Positions 59,139-64,000 of a DNA stretch of 64,000 bases are shown piece after piece. How positions within the stretch are numbered: the first letter of the stretch is position 1; every line of letters begins with the position of its first letter. The stretch comes from Synanceia verrucosa (taxonomy: Eukaryota > Chordata > Actinopteri > Perciformes > Synanceiidae). A program made the position numbers and the translations under genes. The notes under the pieces are model-generated. The model was not told the DNA's origin and searched no databases. It worked only from the letters and a program-made list of their open reading frames with translations. The stretch covers positions 7,813,001 through 7,877,000 of the forward strand of contig CM056559.1 of the NCBI GenBank assembly GCA_029721515.1, in the 5' to 3' direction.

Positions 59139-62006
59139 ATGGAGACCTCATCTCTCTTTATTGGCCTGATCTTGTCCTTGGGTCTGTGTGAGCTGAACTC
59201 TGCTCTAATCTTGAATGGTTCTGGGGATGGTGGTAAGAAACAAAGGGTTGAGTTTCCAGAGAATAGGACTGGTGCTGGAATAAGCACCGAGGCCTCATCT
59301 GTGAAATGTAAGCTCCAGGGTAACACTCGTCTACCTGCGTTCTCGAAGGATGGTGACTATGTAATTGGGGGTGTTTTGTCCATACACCACTACATGCAGA
59401 CAGTGCAGCAAAACTACACCACCAAGCCTGAGGCACTAAGGTGCACAGGAAGGTTAGTAAGAAAAAAAAAAAAGAAAATAATATATATTGAATATATTTG
59501 TGCTTACAATCACAAACATATTCAAGTGCCAAATCAATATTTTTTTTAATGTTGTCAGGAATTATAGTGTATTACAGTATTATGTCAGAAATTACTCATG
59601 TCTGTTTCATTCTGAAAATATTGTGTTTATCAATGTTTCATGTTCAATGGGATGAAAATTTTGTTTATTGTTCACATTCCTCATCATGATTAGACTAAAC
59701 TGTCTGTGTGCAGCATTCATCCCTGTGAACTGCTCTTCTCACGTGCAATGGTCTTCGCCATCGAGCAGATTAACAACAGCACAGAGCTGCTGCCGGGCAT
59801 CAAGCTCGGGTATCAGATCTATGACTCTTGTGCCTCGGTGCCCGTGGCGGTGCACGCAGCATTCCAGCTTTCCAACGGCCTGGACCCAGAGTTTTACAGC
59901 AGAGAGGACTGCTCTCACTCAGGCATGGTGATGGCTATCATTGGTGACTCTGGTTCCACGACATCTATCAGTGTGTCACGCATCATCGGGCCCTTCAACA
60001 TTCCTCAAGTAAATACTTTGTAATTCACTGAAAACTGTGGGTCTGTTAGAACTGTGGCTTTTTTGTCTTTCCTGTAAAATAAATACACTGTTGTTGTCCT
60101 TTAGGTGAGCCACTTGGCCACTTGTGCATGCCTGTCTGATAAGCAGCAGTATCCGAGTTTCTTCAGAACATACCCCAGCTTTCTCTTCCAGGCTGACGCA
60201 CTGGCCAAGCTGGTGAAACACTTTGGTTGGACTTGGATAGGAGCTGTCCGGTCAGATTCAGACTTTGGCAACAATGGCATGGCTTCTTTTCTGAACGCAG
60301 CACACAAAGAGGGAATCTGTGTGGAATACTCTGAATCTTTCTATCGGACCCACCCACGTAGCAGGATCCAGAGGGTCGCTGATGTTATCCGCAGGTTTTT
60401 GGCAAATTGGAAATGTATCTTATTTTCATCTTAAATATTTATCTATCAAACTAATATCCTAATGTTAAGCAAATAGATTCAGGGTCGCTGATGTTATCCG
60501 CAGGTTTCTCCATCACTCAGTGTGATTTTTTTCCCCTGTGCTGACCTGCATACAAATCTTACTATATACTGAAATGTTTTCTTCTTTATCTGAGAAGCAA
60601 GTTTGAAATGTACAGTAAATTTGTTTTCATGTATCTCATATATAGGCCTATCGCTGATAGTATTATAAAAATAGAATTGATCAAACCAAAAAAATCACCA
60701 CTAATATAAAACTAAACTTGCTTCATCATCAAATATGTTATTCTTAAAAATGTCAATTGTTCATTCATATTCATAAAACAATGCACTATGTTTTCTCTCC
60801 AGGTCAACAGCTGTGGTTGTTGTAGCAATTACGTCCCCTGGAGACTTGAGAATTCTGCTGGAGGAGCTGTCAATCAAGCCCTCTCCACCTCGCCAGTGGA
60901 TCGGCAGTGATGGATGGCTGACTGACCCCAGCATGCTGACGTTCTGCATCTGTGCTGGAGCTGTTGGATTTGGTATTGAGAAAGCCATCATCCCAGGTCT
61001 GAGAGATTTCCTGCTGGATCTCCCTCCCTCTAAAGTGGCTGCCTCTCCGGTGCTGACTGAGTTTTGGGAGGATGTGTTCAACTGCAGGCTGGGAAAAAGT
61101 AAGTAAGTTATGCTGGTAAATAAGGGTTAAACTTATAAATAAGCGACAGCTCAGCTTGAAAATGAAATTATTATTTAACCAAGATATAATAGCTCTTCAC
61201 AATAGACATATAGCTCTTCATTATCTTTCAAGCCAAATTTTGGAAGTCTGTTGTCTTGGAGAAGATTTACTCAGAACACAATCACACAAGACAGAAAGTG
61301 ATGTAATGGAAAATAATAATAAAATGTTTTATTAATAAATTAGAACAATGTAGACAAATACATTTCTACTGCGCACTTAAACAAAAAAAAAAAAGAATGA
61401 TTTTGTTGTCTAAACAAACACTTTACCCAGTCTCTGTATGTTTTCAGGTGCAGACACAGATGAAGGTGTGTGTGATGGAACTGAAGACATAGAGAAGATC
61501 CAGAGCCCATACACCGACACATCTCGGCTCCGATTCACTAACATGATGTACAAGGGTGTTTATGCAATAGCACATGCCATTCATAATGCAGTTTGTCAGG
61601 GAACTAATTCTACAACTCATTGTGACAAATTCACCAGAAAAGGGCCCAAAGAGGTCAGTCAGAACAAATAAATGAACACCTCAATGCACTATTTTAAAAT
61701 ACTTTTTATGAAACAAAATATACCTTTTAATTTGCAGTTTTAAATTTCTCACCCTCACTGTCTTCTTTTACTTCATCCTCACAGGTTCTCGATCAGCTGA
61801 AGAAAGTGAAATTTTCCCAAAATGGTTATGATGTGTCATTTGATGCCAACGGGGATCCTGTGGCTAAATATGAGCTGTTGAACTGGCAGAAAAGTGAGAG
61901 TGGCAGCATTGAGTTGGTGACAGTAGGGCACTATGATGCATCTCTGCCGAGGGGCCAGGAGTTCAGTATCAACAGGAACCTCACCTGGATGGAGGGTGGC
62001 ACACAG
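59139..62006 (+). CDS. OlfC/V2R-like olfactory receptor, gene G4, exons 1-6 (3' end outside or lost)
   Basis: Exons are 59139-59452, 59714-60008, 60105-60394, 60803-61098, 61448-61653 and 61785-62006. They give 541 codons in frame, covering signal peptide and the whole flytrap domain. The cysteine-rich and 7TM exons are not in the remaining 2 kb. In G1-G3 they lie 2.9-4.1 kb after exon 6, so they may follow the window. Motifs are GDSGSTTSISVS, SDSDFG and GSDGW. The Tyr equivalent to CaSR Tyr218 is Phe, the acid is Asp as in mGluRs, and TIPSD of its paralogues is TYPSF. Exon 4 uses a stronger GTAAGT donor than its paralogues. The sequence after exon 6 changes abruptly to repeats (LINE and gypsy relics). 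Whether the gene is complete cannot be judged here. Confidence 0.85.
60480..60509 (+). repeat. Copy of the end of exon 3 with its donor in intron 3 of G4
   Basis: GGGTCGCTGATGTTATCCGC followed by AGGTTTCTC repeats the exon 3 end, with a decoy donor after 60503, 109 bases past the true one. Using it would shift the frame. Confidence 0.85.
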
Positions 62007-62029
62007 GTAAGGAGCCCCAAGGCAGTGAT

Positions 62030-62250
62030 TTATCCCTCCTGTTATCAGTCAAACTGACGTGTTTTACAGTTTGAAGGTTAAGGAAAAATAATTAAAAGTA
62101 TTTTTTCGGTGTGAAACTTTCTATGTTAACCTTAATTAGTATACTTTTGTTTGGGTCAGGTTGACCCAACAGTCAACTGGAGGTAAAAGTGTGTCAGAAA
62201 TATCAATCTCTATCTTTGCATTTCTCTCTCTCTCTCTCTCTCTCTCTCCT
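62030..62250. repeat. Repeat junction with possible piggyBac-like end and CT microsatellite
   Basis: Homology to the G2/G3 intron stops at GATTTA (62029), exactly where those genes read TTAA. The new sequence starts CCCTCCTGTTATCAG and contains GGGTCAGGTTGACCC. TTAA targeting and CCC-type ends fit piggyBac-like elements, but no second end was found. A CT dinucleotide run occupies 62224-62248. Confidence 0.35.
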
Positions 62251-62479
62251 TCTCCCTGTTCTCTCTATAACGTAAGTATTAGAAAGTGAACGTGTTATAA
62301 TTTTGATGGGAACCATTTGTTTTCTTGTGGGACAAACAAATTTTCTGCATGGGAGTCCTACCAACCTTACATACTCTGAGCCAGAGTGTTACAAAATGAA
62401 CACCAGAGAAAAAAAGGGGACATTCAAGGACACTCTGGAAGCTGCCTTAGAACATGACTGTGAAATAGAGGGGAATGTG

Positions 62480-63036
62480 TCTAAAGATGAGGACTATCCT
62501 GTGCTCAATGGGACAAAGCTCTTGCTGAAGCATACCTGTCTCCACCTCAGGGTCCTATATCTGCGCCCGGATGGCAGCATTGTGAAAGATGGGTTGAGAG
62601 GATGGTCTGAGTCATGAGTTATTGCCTGTGCGATGCGTGTGACAGCTCGGTGGTTTAGCTCTGTGAGGTTAGGTGTGGGATGGTTGATGATTTTGGATGC
62701 GGTCTATGTAATTTTTGTCAGTTTGTTCCTGTTAGTGTTAGAGAGCATGTTGTGAAAACAGGGGGAAGAGTCCAGAAGGATGGGATGAATGATGCTGGTG
62801 TGTAATAGTAACAGAATTTGGGAGGCAATAGAGAGGGCACAGAGTTTGTGGATGACATGTCTTTGAGGGGACCTTTTGTGAATGTCGGTGATATGTTGAT
62901 CAAATGTCAAGTTATTGTCTATGGTGAATCCAAGGAACTTGAAGTGGCTGGCCTGTTCTACTGTCTGGTTAGAGGCAGTCTCGTCTAGATGGGGGTGTAT
63001 GCCGTAGCGTTTCCGTCTAGACTGCCCAGGATGCAA
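62480..63036 (-). pseudogene. LINE reverse-transcriptase C-terminal relic
   Basis: Minus-strand translation gives HFKFLGFTIDNNLTFDQHIT, then ILLLLHTSIIHPILL, and further on TELNHRAVTRIAQAITHD and LPSGRRYR. This is the order seen at the end of the reverse transcriptase ORF in fish LINEs. The first 110 codons are open and the remainder is broken. No start or catalytic core is present. Confidence 0.75.
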
Positions 63037-63377
63037 AACTCTGCTCAGATCTGCTCACGTTGCGTACGCATTTACGTCACATACATGCGCCAGTCCAGGG
63101 AAATAAACAAACATGTCAGATTATTTGCATGCGTCAGACCTTCAAGCTGCTCTGGCAGCTCTAATAAACATACAAGAGTATTTCTAAATGCACAGAATCT
63201 GCACTGTATGACTGAACAGAGAAGGATCCACACACTTTTAACACTTTTGCGTCACCGTATGCATGCAGATTTCCTCCCGAAAATGCTTGTCTAAATGTGG
63301 AATAAAAAGTGAAGACACAATGCCACGTTTGTGTCTTCTGTTCAGTCCGTCAACATATAAACGTAGCCTAGGACCCC
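63037..63377. other. Spacer, possibly retroelement leader
   Basis: No gene was recognised. It directly precedes the gypsy gag start and may include part of its long terminal repeat or leader, which I could not delimit. Confidence 0.3.
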
Positions 63378-63380
63378 ACC

Positions 63381-64000
63381 ATGACTTCGGCCCCTGCTGC
63401 ACCTGCACATCTTGCTGCTCCTGTCAAATTTTCTGGGGATTCAGATGACTGCAGGACTTTCCTGGTACAGTACCAACTCCATTTTGAGCTGATCCCACAG
63501 GCGTTTTCCTGTCCTCATTCCCAGATGGCCTTCATCACGTCACATCTCACCAGCTGAGCAGTGGCATGGGCCATGGCGGAGTGGGTGAGAGAAGCAGCCA
63601 TATGCACTACCCCAGAGCTCCAGAAAATCTTTGACCAATCAACTCCTGGGAAGGATGCAGTCAAGCTCCTGTCTACCGCACTGTGGGGGACTATGCGACC
63701 AGACCATAGTTTCGGACCCTGACAGTCTACAGTGGTTGATTTAACATACCTTTGGCCACTAGGAATGCCTGGTCACGCCTTTTGGGATAACTAGCGCTCC
63801 AGTGGTGTTCCAGGCACTTGTTAACAACATGCTCACCTGAGCTTAGTCACATATCTACTTGAGAACCAATTATTTTGCAAAGCAGAAAAGTGTGGGTTTT
63901 ATGCCAGGTCTGTATACTTCCTGGGCTTGCTCATGGCACTAGGTCGGATTCAGATGGACCCGGCTAAAGTAACAGCTGTGGCTGATGACCAGTTCCCGGA
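63381..64000 (+). pseudogene. Ty3/gypsy-type LTR retrotransposon relic, cut by the window end
   Basis: From ATG 63381 a gag-like frame reads APVKFSGDSDDCRTFLVQYQ, has one stop, then AVAWAMAEWVREA and a further open stretch to about 63690. Bases 63748-63840 encode a reverse transcriptase piece (ECLVTPFGITSAPVVFQALV), followed by CKAEKCGFYARSVYFLG and QMDPAKVTAV. Protease and most of the polymerase between them are missing. It is an internally deleted, stop-containing relic in the spacer or intron after G4 exon 6. Confidence 0.8.

Noticed and set aside
62224..62248. Short tandem repeats as a CRISPR-like array
   Set aside because: It is a simple CT microsatellite. No spaced direct repeats typical of CRISPR occur anywhere, and the genome is eukaryotic.
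62303..62617. Plus-strand open frame of 104 codons
   Set aside because: Its second half is antisense to the LINE relic at 62480-63036, and the first half has no recognised similarity. It is most likely fortuitous.

Overview
The window is vertebrate, almost certainly teleost fish, DNA. It contains intron-split family C GPCR genes of the OlfC/V2R (vomeronasal type 2-like) olfactory receptor class. They sit among typical fish repeats: Tc1/mariner, tRNA-like SINEs, LINE relics and a Ty3/gypsy relic. The species cannot be named from the sequence alone.

Layout. (1) Bases 1-28,200 hold four tandem minus-strand receptor genes, called A, B, C and D here (295-4679, 7479-11567, 14322-18334, 24519-28157). 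Each has nine coding exons that join in frame, with lengths conserved exon by exon, giving 879-881 residues. (2) About 28,200-29,070 is the head-to-head boundary between two oppositely oriented arrays. (3) 29,070-32,310 holds two badly deleted plus-strand receptor pseudogenes, P1 and P2. (4) 32,926-62,006 holds four plus-strand genes, G1-G4. G1-G3 are complete with eight coding exons (883-884 residues). G4 has its first six exons in the window; the cysteine-rich and 7TM exons are not found before the window ends.

All the receptors share one plan: signal peptide, Venus-flytrap amino-acid-binding domain, nine-cysteine (NCD3G-like) linker encoded by a 124-base exon, and a single large exon for the seven transmembrane helices. 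The two arrays are distinct subfamilies. They differ in promoter sequence, binding-pocket residues and where introns interrupt the part of the flytrap domain that is one exon in canonical V2R genes. By family knowledge such receptors act in microvillous olfactory sensory neurons, detecting amino acids or related odorants. Each gene has its own TATA-like promoter, so there is no operon logic.

Spacers are full of mobile elements: a nearly intact Tc1-like transposon (21777-23383) nested in a Harbinger-like element, a long-inverted-repeat fold-back element in the sixth intron of G1, G2 and G3, SINEs with visible target duplications, Tc1 remnants in the 3' flanks of G1 and G2 only, and LINE and gypsy relics near the right edge.

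The most unusual observations are different intron positions in the two subfamilies, repeated partial duplication of exon 3' ends with their splice donors into the following introns, and clustered pocket substitutions in G4. I did not find a wholly new kind of system; the interest lies in how this chemoreceptor cluster is evolving.
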